NCBI GenBank assembly: GCA_019925795.1
Contig: CM034315.1
Location: 30,820,446-30,884,445, forward strand
Source of the DNA: Dendrobium chrysotoxum
Lineage: Eukaryota > Streptophyta > Magnoliopsida > Asparagales > Orchidaceae
Length of the DNA stretch: 64,000 bases
Direction of reading: 5' to 3'
The position numbers and the translations under genes are program-made. The number at the start of each line of letters is the position of its first letter. Positions within the stretch are counted from its first letter, which is position 1. This document shows positions 9,276-20,645 of this stretch, in pieces. Under the pieces are notes generated by a model. The model did not search any database. It was not told the DNA's origin and saw only the letters and a program-made list of their open reading frames with translations.

Positions 9276-10679
9276 AGAATCTATATCAATCACTCCTAAT
9301 CTGATCCTCAAAGTGCTGAATGAGTCAAAGGCCAGTGGTTTAGTGAATATATCAGCCAGTTGATTTTCAGTTGCTACATGATGTAGCTCAATGTCCCCTT
9401 TCGTAACATGGTCCCTAATGAACTGATGCCTTATATCAATGTATTTGATTCTAGAATATTGAATTAGATTCTTAGAGATGCAGATGGCACTAGTATTATC
9501 ACACAGAATAGAAATTATGCGCATAGGTAATCCTAAATCTAAGACTTGTTGCTTCAACCAAAGAACTTGGGCCACACAACTCCCTAAGGTAATGTACTCA
9601 GCCTCAGCAGTGGAAAGTGCAACTGAGTTCTATTTTCTACTGGACCAGGAGTCTAAAGACTGTCCTATAAATTGATAAGTTCCAGAAGTTCTCTTTCTAT
9701 CTACCCTACACCCTATAAAGTCAGAATCAGAATATCTAATAATCTCAAAAGAGGTGTTGTGCCTAGGGTACCAGATTCCTAGGTTTGGGATCCCTAAAAG
9801 ATATCTAAGAATTCTCTTAACAGTAGTCAGGTGGGACTCTTTAGGATCAGCCTGAAACCTAGCACAAAGATAAACACTAAACATGATATCAGGTCGGCTA
9901 GTAGTCAGGTAGAGCAGTGATCCAATTATTCCTCTATACTTCTTCTAATCAGCAGATTTTCCACTTGAATCCTTATCTAACTGAACAGAGGAGCTTATGG
10001 GAGTGTTGATTGGCTTGGCTTTGTCCATTTCATATTTCTTCAAAATATCCTTAGTGTATTTAGATAGATTGAGAAAGATTTCATCATCAATTTGCCTTAT
10101 GCTAAACCCCAAAAAGTAGGACAATTCTCCCATCATACTCGTCTCAAACTCCTTACTCATTATTTTAGAAAACTCATCACATAAATATTTATCAGAAGAT
10201 CCAAAAATTATATCATCAACATAGATCTGGACAATGAGTAAGTCATCCCCTATTCTCCTCAGAAAAAGGGTGGTTTCTATGCTCCCCTTAATAAACTCTC
10301 TTTCTAACAGGAATGTGCTAAGCCTCTCATACCAAGCTCTGGGTGCCTGTTTCAATCCATATAAGGCATTTTTTAATTTGTAAATATGATTTGGATATTG
10401 GAAACTCTCAAAATATGGGGTTTGTTCTACAAAAACATCCTCTTTTATTATCCCATTTAAAAAGGCACTCTTGACATCCATTTGAAACAGCTTAAATCTC
10501 TTATAACATGCAAAGGCTAGTAGCACTCTAATGGCTTCCAATCTAGCTACAGGGGCAAAGGTCTCCTCAAAATCAATCCCTTCAATCTGATTATACCCCT
10601 TAGCCACCAATCTTACCTTTTTCCTAACCACCACACCAGAATCATTCATCTTATTCTTAAAGACCCACTTGGTTCCCAC
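9276..10679 (-). pseudogene. Reverse transcriptase and RNase H of element B
   Basis: Ty1/copia RT (RVT_2 type). ORF 9945-10679 opens with GTKWVFKNK. It has VARLEAIRVLLAFA and FQMDVKSAFLNG (first catalytic Asp), LYGLKQAPRAWYE, and the catalytic box YVDD in VQIYVDDIIFGS. It stops at 9945-9947 and continues in frame through DPKESHL and RILRYLLG to RNase H. There YSDSDF, STAEAEY and DNTSAI give the acidic residues, ending LADIFTKPLAF. A TAG at 9630-9632 after SSRK interrupts RNase H, exactly as in A (838) and C (26748). The catalytic boxes are well kept, so decay is modest. Confidence 0.93.
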
Positions 10680-12055
10680 TATACTTTAATTTCTAGGTCT
10701 TTCTACTAACTCCCAAACATCATTCCTTATAAATTGATTCAATTCTTCTGGCATAGCTAAGATCCAAAACTCATCTGAAAGGGCTTGATTGATGTTGGTG
10801 GGTTCAGTCATTGAGATAAAGGCAGAGTGGTTTACTTCCTTCCTAAGTTCATGTCTAGTCCTAACACCTTCATAAGGGACTCCTAAGATCAGTTCTTTAG
10901 GATGACTCGAAGAATATCTCCAATCTCTAGGCAGTGTGGTTTGAGGTTTTACCCTTTCCTCCAGATTTGCATTTTCAACCCCTTGGGTAATCTCCTCTAC
11001 CTCTTCTTCTTCCTCAACTCTATTCACCTTAGGATCAGATTCATCAAACACCACATGAGTTGTCTCTTCCACCACCAAAGTCCTCTTTTTGAACACCCTC
11101 CACACTAGAATAGCCTAAGAACACTCCTTCATCAGATTTGGGGTCAAATTTTCCTAAGGGTGATTTCTCGTTGTTCAGAATAAAAACCTTACAGCCAAAG
11201 ACATGAAGGTGGGATAAGTTTGGAGTTCTACCCTTAATAATCTCGTAAGGTGTCTTGTTCAGATTTGATCTCACATTCACCCTATTCAGCACATAACAGG
11301 CAGTGTTCATCGCTTCAGCCCAAAAGTATTTTGGAAGTGAATACTCAGCAAGCATGGCTCTAGCGGCTTCCACTAAAGTTTTGTTCTTCCTTTTAGCTAC
11401 CTCGTTCTGCTAAGGGGTCCTAGGAGCTGAAAAATTGTGACTAATCCCTTGCTCCTCACAGAAACTTCCAAACTTTACATTTTTAAACTCTCCATCATGA
11501 TCACTATGAATAGTCAAGATCTCACAGCCTAACTTCCTCTGAATCCAAGTGGAGAAGGACTTAAACTCATCAAATGACTCAGATTTGTGTAACAGAAATT
11601 TAATCCAAGTGAATCTCGAGTAATCATCTACAATCACAAACCCATAGACTTTCCCCCCTAAGTTGGCAGTGCTAATGGGTCCAAAGAGATCCATGTGAAG
11701 GTCTTCTAAAGGTCTAGAGGTGTTAATGTCCTTAACAGAGTGAAAGGAGGACTGGACTTGCTTCCCTAACTAACAGGCATCACACAGGTGATCATTAGTG
11801 AACTTAAGCTTAGGCACACCTCTAACTAAGACCTTTTGGGTGACTCTCCTAAGGGTTTTCATACTGGCATGACATAATCTCCTATGCCACAACCAAGACT
11901 CATTAGCAGCAGTTTTTAAGCAAATTGAATTTTCAGCCTAAATGCAACTTACATCTAACTTGTAGACATTATTGATCTTATATCCCTGCAAAATAATTTT
12001 GTCATTTAAGCTTAAAATGCAGCAAGTATGCAGGAATTTGATACTGTATCCTTTG
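10680..12055 (-). pseudogene. Integrase and integrase-RT linker of element B
   Basis: Minus-strand order: GAG-pre-integrase zinc region near 11750-11900 (with an in-frame stop in the CDAC-LGKQ box). Core 11410-11694 has MDLFGPIST and HSDHDGEF. A stop at 11410-11412 lies just before the catalytic Glu segment. Next is 11044-11373 (YFWAEAMNTACYVLN, HLHVFGCKVF, GVFLGYSS), then a frameshift near 11100. Last is the variable linker 10686-11105 with an EEEEEVEE acidic run and the conserved TNINQAL and FWILAMPEELNQF leading to RT. At least two stops and two frameshifts. Confidence 0.9.
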
Positions 12056-12315
12056 TCACAGAGTGATGCTCAGCAAGTTATGTTTCAGTCCATCTATATA
12101 CAAAATATTGTCAATCATAAAACTCTTTGAATCACCAATTATACCTGAACCTACCACCCTCCTGGTGGTGTTATCTCCAAGTGTAAACTTACCTCTAGCC
12201 CTGGCCTCCAGTAAAATGAACTGATTTGTATCTCCAGTCATGTGTCTAGAACATCCGCTGTCTAGGTACCACATGCTCTCACGAGGTCTTGTGTGAAAGC
12301 ACACCTACAAAATCA
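12056..12315 (-). pseudogene. Aspartic protease domain of element B
   Basis: ORF 12056-12304 contains WYLDSGCSRHMTGD, the copia retropepsin active site (DSG in place of DTG), followed by FTLGDN, GSGIIGD and LKHNLLSI. A frameshift near 12316 separates it from the second zinc-knuckle segment of gag. A short loss after NLLSI shifts the frame again before integrase. Confidence 0.9.
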
Positions 12316-14127
12316 TCAAATGTCAATTTTAGGAACCCAAACAGGTTTGGGTTCCTTCTTATAAAAAGAAGAATACGATGCATGTGTGCTGTGCTGTGAA
12401 ACAGGTAATTTGGGCCTCCACACCCAATGTGTACTATGGTGAACAGTGCAGCTAGGGGAAATGTGTCCTAACATGCCACAAGAAAAACATCTAACACCAG
12501 GAAAAGGGTTAACTAATCTACGTGGGTGATAGTGCCTCTTCTTAGGTTTATATGAAACATGCTTTGATGATTTTGAACCTGATTCTACAAAAGGTGGAGG
12601 TGCATAAAACTGTGCAAACGTAGGAGGTGTTTCATGTTTCTTAAAAGCACTGATTTTAACTTTCAAAAATTTATTTTCTTTCTTTAAACTTGCAATTTCA
12701 AATTTCAAAGAACCATTGCTACTCTCCACTTCACATGCCAGATTGTCTAATTCTTTGAAAGCTTTTTCTAAATCAACATGCATGGTTTTCAATGAATCAT
12801 GCTCAACAATTAAATTAGAATACTTTTTATTCAGTTCATCAAATTCATCAAGTAAAGACACGTGATTGCTATCAACAGTGGAATGATCCTTAATCAAAAC
12901 ATCATGCTCTTTTTATAAAGTCAAATAATCCAATTTCAAGCTAGCATGGGTTTTCTTAAGCTTCCTATATGATGCATGAATTTTTTTAGATATTTCAAGT
13001 AATTGATCGTAAGTAAGCTCACATACCTCTTCCTGGTACGACTGACCAGGATGATCATCAGTCATCAGACACAGATTTGTTTCCTCCTCTTCAGCTTCAG
13101 TCTCAGAAGAGTCGGATGCAGAATCTGCCAAGAACGCCTTCTGAATCCGCTTCTTGTCCTTCCTAAACTTATGTTTCTCCTCACCCTTCTCCTTACTTGG
13201 GTGAGCTTTAAGTGTAGGACAATCAGCTTTAATGTGTCCAGGCTTCCTACATTCAAAACAGACAGTGTCAGATGAACCCTTAAAATTTTTGTTGGACTTA
13301 CCCTTATTCCACTTCTGAAAGTTCTTATGTTTCTTCCTTAGAAAGGTTTTGAATTGCCTAGTGATCAAGGCAACGTCATCACTATCATACCCGAAAGCAC
13401 TAGTATCACTCTCGTTAGCCTTTAGTGCCACTGTTTTCTCCTTCTTCTTCTCACCTGCATCAAGCTGTCTTTGGTTCACCCCTTGCGCGTAAGCAATGAG
13501 TGATCCAAGTAAGCTATCAATAGAGTAAGTACTCAAATCTTTAGATTCAGTGATTGCAGTTATCTTAGCATCATATGAAGAAGGTAAACATCTAAGTATT
13601 TTGTTCACTCTTTCGTAGTTTGTAAGTTCTCTACCTAAGGCATGCAAAGAAGTGGCGATTTGAGTGAATCTCGTATACATTTCAGAAATGGTTTCAGTAA
13701 GTTTCATGCGAACTAGTTCATAGTCATGAAGTAAAATATTTAACCTAGACTGTTTGACTTTAGTTGTACCTTCATAATTGATGCACAATCTATCCCAAAT
13801 CTCTTTACCAGTCGTACAAGTAGAGACACGCATATAATCTTCAGATTTTAAAGCACAGAAAAAACAATTCAAACATTTGGCAATCAATTGTGTTAAATCA
13901 CGATCATCAAAAGTCCAATCAGTAAAGGGCAGTTCAGTTTTAATGTTGTTAATCATCCTAAAAGGTTGTTCGTATCCATCCTTAACTAGCATCCACATGC
14001 GATAATCAATTGATTGTAGAAAAGTGGACATGCGAGTTTTCCAAAAATTAAAAGGAATGTTATCAAATAATGGCGGTCATGTAATTGAATAACCTTCAGC
14101 AGTATTATGATTACCAAAGTTAGCCAT
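12316..14127 (-). pseudogene. Gag of element B
   Basis: The ATG at 14125-14127 (MANFGNHN) follows the PBS by about 40 bp. Codon 17 is TGA (14077-14079) where element C has CGA. The frame is then open at 12913-14031: UBN2-type gag with DRLCINYEGTTKVKQSRLN and the zinc knuckle CFECRKPGHIKADC near 13220-13265. A TAA at 12913-12915, shared with element C, separates a second open segment (12316-12897). That segment has a predicted coiled coil (LNKKYSN, LEKAFKELDNL) and a second knuckle, CFSCGMLGHISPSC. Two widely spaced CCHC knuckles make this an unusually long gag. Role: capsid and RNA binding. Confidence 0.93.
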
Positions 14128-14168
14128 GGATCAAATTCAAAAGTTTTTAAACTTAAATTTTGAATCCC

Positions 14169-14180
14169 GCTCTGATACCA
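14169..14180 (-). other. Primer binding site of element B
   Basis: On the minus strand TGGTATCAGAGC, complementary to the 3' end of plant initiator methionine tRNA. It lies two bases inside the 5' LTR. It fixes the LTR boundary at 14183 and the element's orientation. Confidence 0.95.
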
Positions 14181-14182
14181 CT

Positions 14183-15838
14183 TGAAAGTTCGATAGGGAT
14201 GTTAAGCCCTGATAAACTAGTCCCGAGGCTAACCAAGAGGGGGGTGAATTGGTTATTTAAAAATTCAAGAGCAACAGTAAAAATCTTTTCTATGATATGC
14301 AGCGGAAATAAGTAAATACTCAAACGAAAAGATTAAACACAAATTTCACCCAAGAAGATAATCACAGAAAAATAAAAGTATAGAAAGTAATCAGAAAGAA
14401 CACACCAAAATTTTATAGTGGTTCGGTCAACTTGACCTACGTCCACTCCCCGGATCCTCCCCTCCGGGTATTGCACTAACTCAAAGTGTCTCTCTTTTTT
14501 CTCCCATAGCAAGGCGGAGAAGCCTGTACAAAAACCTCCATTCCACCAACATGGTGAGGCAGCGAACCCAACCTCCTTTTGCTTCCTCCTGAAGCAGGCA
14601 GAGAACCTCGGACTCCTTTCGCTTCCTCCTGAAGCGGGCAGAGAACCCCGGATCTTCTTGCGAACGATCCTCTCACAAAGAACACCAACATAATGAAAGA
14701 TGACAAGCAGAGAAGACGACTCTGATCCTTGCTTGGATCAACCTTCATGAACCCCTCACGAACAGCCCCTCACAAGATCCTCTCTCTCTCTCCCAAACTC
14801 TCTCTCTCTCTAGGGTTTCTCTGGAAAGGAAAGTGGGAAAAGATTTTTCTTGTTGAAAGAAAAAGATCTTTTATAGGAGGGCTCAAAAATTTCCCTAAAT
14901 CTCAACTGGTCGGCCTAGATGGTCCAGGATGATCGATAGATCATCCTGTACGATCAGTTCAAAATTAGCTACTTCAGCCTGGACGATCTGGCTATTTTGG
15001 ACGATTAGTAAAAAAAGTTGTTCATATCGTCTTGTACGATTCTGCTATCATTCGGGACGATTAGTGTAAATTGAGAAATTTCGTCCAGAAGACCGCTCGG
15101 GTCATCCAGAGAAACTTGTGCTGGACGACCCAAAAATGACTTGATCGTCCAGGACGATCAGGATATTATCCTGTACGATTAGTTCAAAATGTTCCCAAAT
15201 CATCCTGAGCACCGCTCTTGACGTCCAACTGAAACACACTAGACGATCATGTTTGTCCAGGACGATCCTGCGATCGTCCTGGACGATATGATCGTATCAA
15301 TCAAGTATTAATTGCTTTCCTTAATTACCAGACTAATTTAGGCATGATTGTACTGGATCATCCAGGATAATACATGTATCGTCCGGGACGATCAGACCAT
15401 CTTAAAATAAAAACTTGCCTAACTTGATCTGGCGACTGAGAATTTTTGATTTGAGCATATCATCACGTACGATGCAATGATCGTCCAGGATGATCTGCTT
15501 AATCAGACACACTAACTTGGTCGCCCTAATTAGGGTTTCTATTTTTACTTAATCGTCCAGGACGATGTGACTACCGTTTAGGATGATCCGAACAAAAATT
15601 TGAACAGAAACTCTAATTCACTCAAGCTCTCCCCCTGAGTGTGTGTGTGTAAGGTTACTTAGCTAGGGGATCAGTTACATTACAATTGATTCAAAAAAGC
15701 AAAATAGTACACTTAGACACACTTGGACCCGATCTTGAGTTGGCTTGAGTTGCTCATGATCTTTTGTGCCTGAAATGGGTTAGCCAAGCAAAACACAATA
15801 AAAATATGTTTGTCATCATCAAAACTAGATTTGCAACA
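14183..15838 (-). mobile_element. 5' LTR of element B
   Basis: 1656 bp, TGTTGCAAATC at 15838 to CTTTCA at 14183 on the minus strand. TATA box TATAAAAG at 14868-14875. Paired palindromes upstream of it (about 14925-15600). The leader hairpins include GCTTC-AGGAG-GAAGC at 14581-14595 and 14621-14635, 40 bp apart. Followed at 15839 by sequence of a different, older LTR. Confidence 0.94.
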
Positions 15839-16890
15839 GATGGTACTTACGTGCAAGCTTGCCGGAGTAACCATGTGAACCCCTTCACACTCCCTTAAAA
15901 ATCCCCCTTCCAAGGCTCTTCTCCCTCTCAAACTCCACGCTTTACACTCTCCCTTTCAAGCTCTCTTTTCAAGTTTTCTCCAAAAGAAATGAAGACTCAA
16001 TGACTACCAAAGACACCTATCAAGTGCCTTGAGAAAGCTTAAATAGAGAGCTCTAAAAACCCTTCAAAATTAGTTCTGACAGTAAAGATCATCCAGGATG
16101 ATCGCAAGATCGTCCAGTATAATATGCTTAAAAATATGGCTTCAAAAAACCCTAAAAACTCAATTATATCGTCAAAGATCATCCAGGACGATCGCAGGAT
16201 CGTCCAGAATGATGTGCAGAATTTGACCTAATAGTAATGGATGATCTTAGGATAGTCCAAGACGATCAGTACAAATTTTGCACAAATCATCTAGTATAAT
16301 ATACAGATTATTCAGGACGATCAGAATATCAAATTAAACATATTTGATTGAATAATTATAGTATTAATTTAGGCAATACTATCATAGATCATCAAGGATG
16401 ATCTAGATCATCTAGGATGATTAGAACAAAATTTGAATCTTAAATCCTTGCCTAAATTATCATGGTGACTAGGGTTTTGAATCATAATAAATCATCCAGG
16501 AAGATATAAATATCATCCAGGATGATTAGTTCAATAAACAGATCATCCTAGATGATTTAAATCATCCAATATGATTTGTTCAAAAGTTAAACTTCTAGTT
16601 TTGACTAGATGTCAGTCCCCCTAAGTGTGTATGTACATGGTTACAAGAAAACATACACCCTTACAGGACTTGACTCAAGAAATCAAAAAGTACATCAATG
16701 AAAATTATAATTGTCATCATATCATAGCCTATTCTGCCCATTCTTGAGCCTTAAATTTTTGTTGGAAGGTGCATATTATTCCTGAAATATTAGTATACAC
16801 ATAAATAAATATACATTACAAATACTAAGAGATGTGAGTCATAATATTTGTTATCATCAAAATAAAAACTCATAAGCCCGAGTCACAACA
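15839..16890 (-). mobile_element. Older LTR fragment E (U3 and part of leader)
   Basis: The 5' end on the minus strand is TGTTGTGACTCGG at 16890, and the leader part near 15850-16000 resembles the leader of solo LTR I (about 33560-33720). U3 holds decayed paired palindromes at about 16085-16575 (ATCATCCAGGATGAT-type, many C-to-T changes). The 3' part is missing where element B begins. Its right flank, attgt, fits insertion into LTR F at the matching gATTGT site. Confidence 0.75.
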
Positions 16891-17399
16891 ATTGTGAAGG
16901 ATCGTCTAGGATGATACACGTATCATTCGGGACAATTAGATCAAAATTCTAAAAATAAAATCTTGCCTAACTTAGTCTGGCGACTGAGAATTTTTTATTT
17001 GAACATATCATCCTATACGATGGGTGTATCATCTAAGATGATTTTCTTAATCAGACCGACTTAACATGGTCTCCCTAATTAGGATTTCTATTTTCACTGG
17101 ATCGTCTAGGATGATATGAATATCGGCCAAGACGATTTGAATAAAATTTGAACAGAAACTCCAACTCACTAAAACTCTCCTCTTGAGTGTGTGTGTGCAT
17201 GGTTACTTAGCTTGGGAATCCATTATATTATACTTGAGTCAAGAAAAATAAAAAAGTACATTGAACCTGAAACACAAACAGACTGACTTGATCTTGTTGG
17301 CTTGAATTGTAATTGATCCTATGAACCTGAAAGGTTAGACAAGGTTTGTTATCATTAAAATCATAGTCCTTGAATCCAGATTCGTAATAATCTCCTCCT
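16891..17399 (-). mobile_element. LTR fragment F, U3 5' part
   Basis: Matches the U3 5' portion of the B and C LTRs: palindromes, the gtgtgtgtg block and the conserved motif ATTAGG. It ends TATTACGAATC at 17399, next to a polypurine tract (AAAAAAGGAGGAGA, minus strand). It is therefore the 3' LTR of a minus-strand element whose internal remnant is 17400-17665. Confidence 0.78.
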
Positions 17400-17665
17400 T
17401 TTTTATAATGGAAAATATTTGTTATTAATTCAAAATTCAGTAAATAAATATGGTGAACATTTATGATTCAAAATACTGAACACTTCTAATGATAATTCAG
17501 AATACTGAACAGAATATTTATAATGACCCACAATATAAACTACTCCCCCTTTTGATATCTCAAAAAGAGAAAACACAATATAAAGACAGAAGAAAAAATA
17601 GTACAAAAATAACATAAAACATCAGCAAAAGTAAACAAACTAGTAAAAGGGGGATCCTTATCAGA
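17400..17665 (-). mobile_element. Internal 3' remnant of element F
   Basis: Contains the upstream polypurine tract (minus strand GATATCAAAAGGGGGAGT, about 17541-17558). It also holds the last bases of the env-like ORF region (GGGGGATCC...TATCAGATGG). There it breaks off at about 17660-17668 into LTR G. Confidence 0.65.
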
Positions 17666-18419
17666 TGGTGGCTGAGAATTTTTTATTTGAGTATATCGTC
17701 CTATACGATGGGTCTATCATCCAGGATGATCTGCTTAATCAGATCGATTTAACATGGTCGCCCTAATTAGGTTTTTGTTTTTACTAGATCATCCAAGATG
17801 ATATGAATATTGTCTAGGACGATTTGAATAAAATTTGAACAGAAACTCCAACTCACTAAAACTCTCCCCCTGAGTGTGTGTGTGCATGGTTACTTAGCTT
17901 GGGGATCCATTACATTATACTTGAGTCAAGAAAAATGAAAAAGTATATTAAACCTGAAACACAAACAGACTGACTCGATCTTGCCTAACTTAGTCTTGCC
18001 TAACAAAGTCTGGTGGCTGAAAATTTCTGATTTGAATATATCATCCTGTACGATGGGTCTATCGTCCAGGATGATCTGCTTAATCAGATTGATTTAATAT
18101 GGCAGCCCTATGTAGGGTTTCTATTTTCACTGGATCGTCCAAGATGATTTGAATAAAATTTGAACAGAAACTCTAACTCACTCAAACTCTTCCCCTGAGT
18201 GTGTGTGTGCAAGGTTACTTAGCTTGGGGATCCGTTACATTATACTTGACTCAAAAAAAATGAAAAGTATATTGAACCTGAAACACAAACAGACTGACTC
18301 GATCTTGAGTTGGCTTGAATTATAATTGATCATGTGAACCTAAAAGATTAGACACTCAAACAGAAATGAAAAGGTTTAATATCATCAAAATTATAGTCCT
18401 TGAATCTAGATTCACAACA
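17666..18419 (-). repeat. Two further tandem U3 fragments, LTRs G and H
   Basis: G (about 17666-17980) and H (about 17981-18419) each repeat the U3 5' portion (GGTGGCTGA, palindromes, ATTAGG or GTAGGG, gtgtgtgtg, AACCTGAAAC) in the same orientation as F. H ends with the intact LTR terminus TGTTGTGAATC at 18419. Neither has a TATA or leader. With F this gives three partial LTRs in a row. Confidence 0.72.
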
Positions 18420-20547
18420 TAAAGAAGTGAAGATCGAGAAGAATCTCATTCTCAAATTCACTTGAGTCTTAGGAGTAGAATCCAGGTTGTGGTCACTAGT
18501 ACCCAGCCACTTCACTTTCTGCAAACCCTAGTTTATAATATTAAGTGGCATTTGCCACATGGACTTTCAATTTGAATATTAATTTTATTGATTTGATTAT
18601 TAAATAATGTGTTGATTGTGATATAGGATTGCATGCTTTTAATAATTTTTTATCGATTTTGTATGTTGATCTTTGATTTTACTTGGAACCTAATCAAAGG
18701 CTCGTAAGGGATCATTAAAACTTTTACTAGTTTAAGTAAATTAAATTTTTAAGATAACATAAAAAATTCTAACATTTTAAGAAGTAAGTTCGGGACCACC
18801 GGGAGTTCGCATTACATTTTGTTAAACTTTCTTTCCTTTGTTAGGCACCTTCCCGCCTGCAAATTTTGGCAGACCACCTAGCATATGAGGGTGCAGATCT
18901 GTTAGGGGGAATCTATGCAATCTCTAGAGAAAACTTATTTTTAAGCCTTTTTAAAATTACTTCATATTTGATTTAAGTATTCATTTAGTCAACTAGCATG
19001 CACTGCATTAGAAACAAACCAAAATTAGTCAAAATTTTAATTATATTTACTTTAAGCTTCGTACTAGGGCTAATTAAGGACTGCTCTAAATGTCGGCTCT
19101 ATTCTCAAAAACTTATCTTAAGTAACATCCCTACCATTTTTACATAAAAGATTAAACTCATTGTTTTAAAGTGCTTAAGTGATTTAGCTGGCTCCCCAAT
19201 CCAGGCCAGGGTAAGTCTAGACCCTATAATACATTAGCTAGGTTTGGGTTACTATTTTGCAGTACCCAATTTAGATTTAGGTTCTGAGATAGGCTCAAAC
19301 TACAAGACATCAATCTTCTGGGAATTGAATCCCAATATTCTAATAAAATTGATAAATCAAAATTAAATCTCTTTCAATCCAAATTTAAGCCCAATACTTA
19401 GGATAGGCTGGGGTACTTCTAAACTATTTTAGAATCTCAAAGTACCTCCTACCTTTCATCCATTAGTCTCTAAAATAAGTATTCAATTTTGATCTAATCC
19501 CTGTTGAAATTCCAATCCTTGCTTCCTTTAACATCAAGCTTTGAAATCTTAAAATAAAATTTCTACCGTTATTTTAATCGAGAGTATTCATAGGAAATTC
19601 TTATTTCCTATGATGTAATTAACTACGAGGGCTTGCGCTCATAGGAGATTTAGAAACCCAGATCAAATTTTCAAAATCAATTTTTCAAAACCTTAATAAT
19701 TATCTTTAAGAAAATTTAAGTCAAAATCAACGATCATTATTGTCATTTTTAAATGATCAATAATGATTGATATCTTCTTCTCTCAGGAAGAAACATCAAT
19801 TATTATTGTAACTTTAATTATGACATTAATGATAATTTATTCAAATTATCATAGTTAAATACCTAAGTGAACAATCATTTGACCCTCGGAGGTCATATGT
19901 AGTTCTTGCTCGAATTTGACTATGATAATCAGGATAACATTTTAATTCTGTAAATTGAACCCATTAGGGAATGGTATGCTCATCTTTTGATACAACATAT
20001 CAATCATAATTATGCGTTCAATTTCAAAATTGAAATTTAAGAAATCAAATCACCCAAAGATAGTTAATCTTTTCAAAAATAATAACTTTTTAATCAAATA
20101 GTGTTGAGGCACTAACTCATTTTAAACCACCACGGCATGTCCTTATCGAGCATTGTAGTGCCTAAGGCCATCCCTGTACTTATTATAAATAGTTTTTTAG
20201 TTATATTATTTATAGAGTTTTGTCACTTCAGCAAAAATTTATAATTCTTAGTGTATTTCTTTAGTATCCTCTTAGAGTAAAGTCTAAGGGAGGCTAGGGG
20301 AATGTAAGATACTTGTATTGGGGGATCTTAGCTTGTCATGTGAAAGCAACTTTATTGTTGAAAAAAAAGGAGTGTAGAGAAGATCAATTGATCCTTTCAG
20401 GTGATAATTTTTTTTATTACTTCTCTTATATCTCTTCTTTGAATAATTGAAATGAAAATGAGTTTGCTTGTTGTATCTTCTATGTCTGGTTAATTCTCTT
20501 ATTTTGGGCTAGTGTTATAAAAGCATAACAACTACTATGTAGACTCT

Positions 20548-20550
<3 letters not shown>
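18420..20550. other. No gene recognised; AT-rich old sequence
   Basis: No ORF with recognisable homology on either strand, and no RNA gene seen. The stretch 18781-18920 is less AT-rich than its surroundings, but I could not assign it. Probably decayed transposon or ancestral intergenic DNA. Confidence 0.5.

Positions 20551-20641
<91 letters not shown>
20551..20641. repeat. (AT)n microsatellite
   Basis: About 45 uninterrupted AT dinucleotides. Likely polymorphic and self-complementary. Confidence 0.97.

Positions 20642-20644
<3 letters not shown>

Positions 20645-20645
<1 letters not shown>

Larger units (their letters stand above)
4351..15838 (-). mobile_element. Near-complete Sirevirus (Ty1/copia) element B
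   Basis: Reading on the minus strand: 5' LTR 14183-15838, PBS 14169-14180, gag 12316-14127, protease about 12056-12315, integrase about 10686-12055, RT/RNase H 9276-10679, 3' non-coding region with env-like ORF 6232-7368, polypurine tracts, and 3' LTR 4351-5955. The order PR-INT-RT-RH is the copia order. All ORFs carry frameshifts or stops, so it is dead. The last 58 bp of its 3' LTR are missing at 4351, where element A's LTR begins. This is most simply explained by A having inserted into it. Confidence 0.92.

Noticed and set aside
20551..20641. (AT)n as centromeric or matrix attachment sequence
   Set aside because: A single microsatellite tract is not evidence for either.
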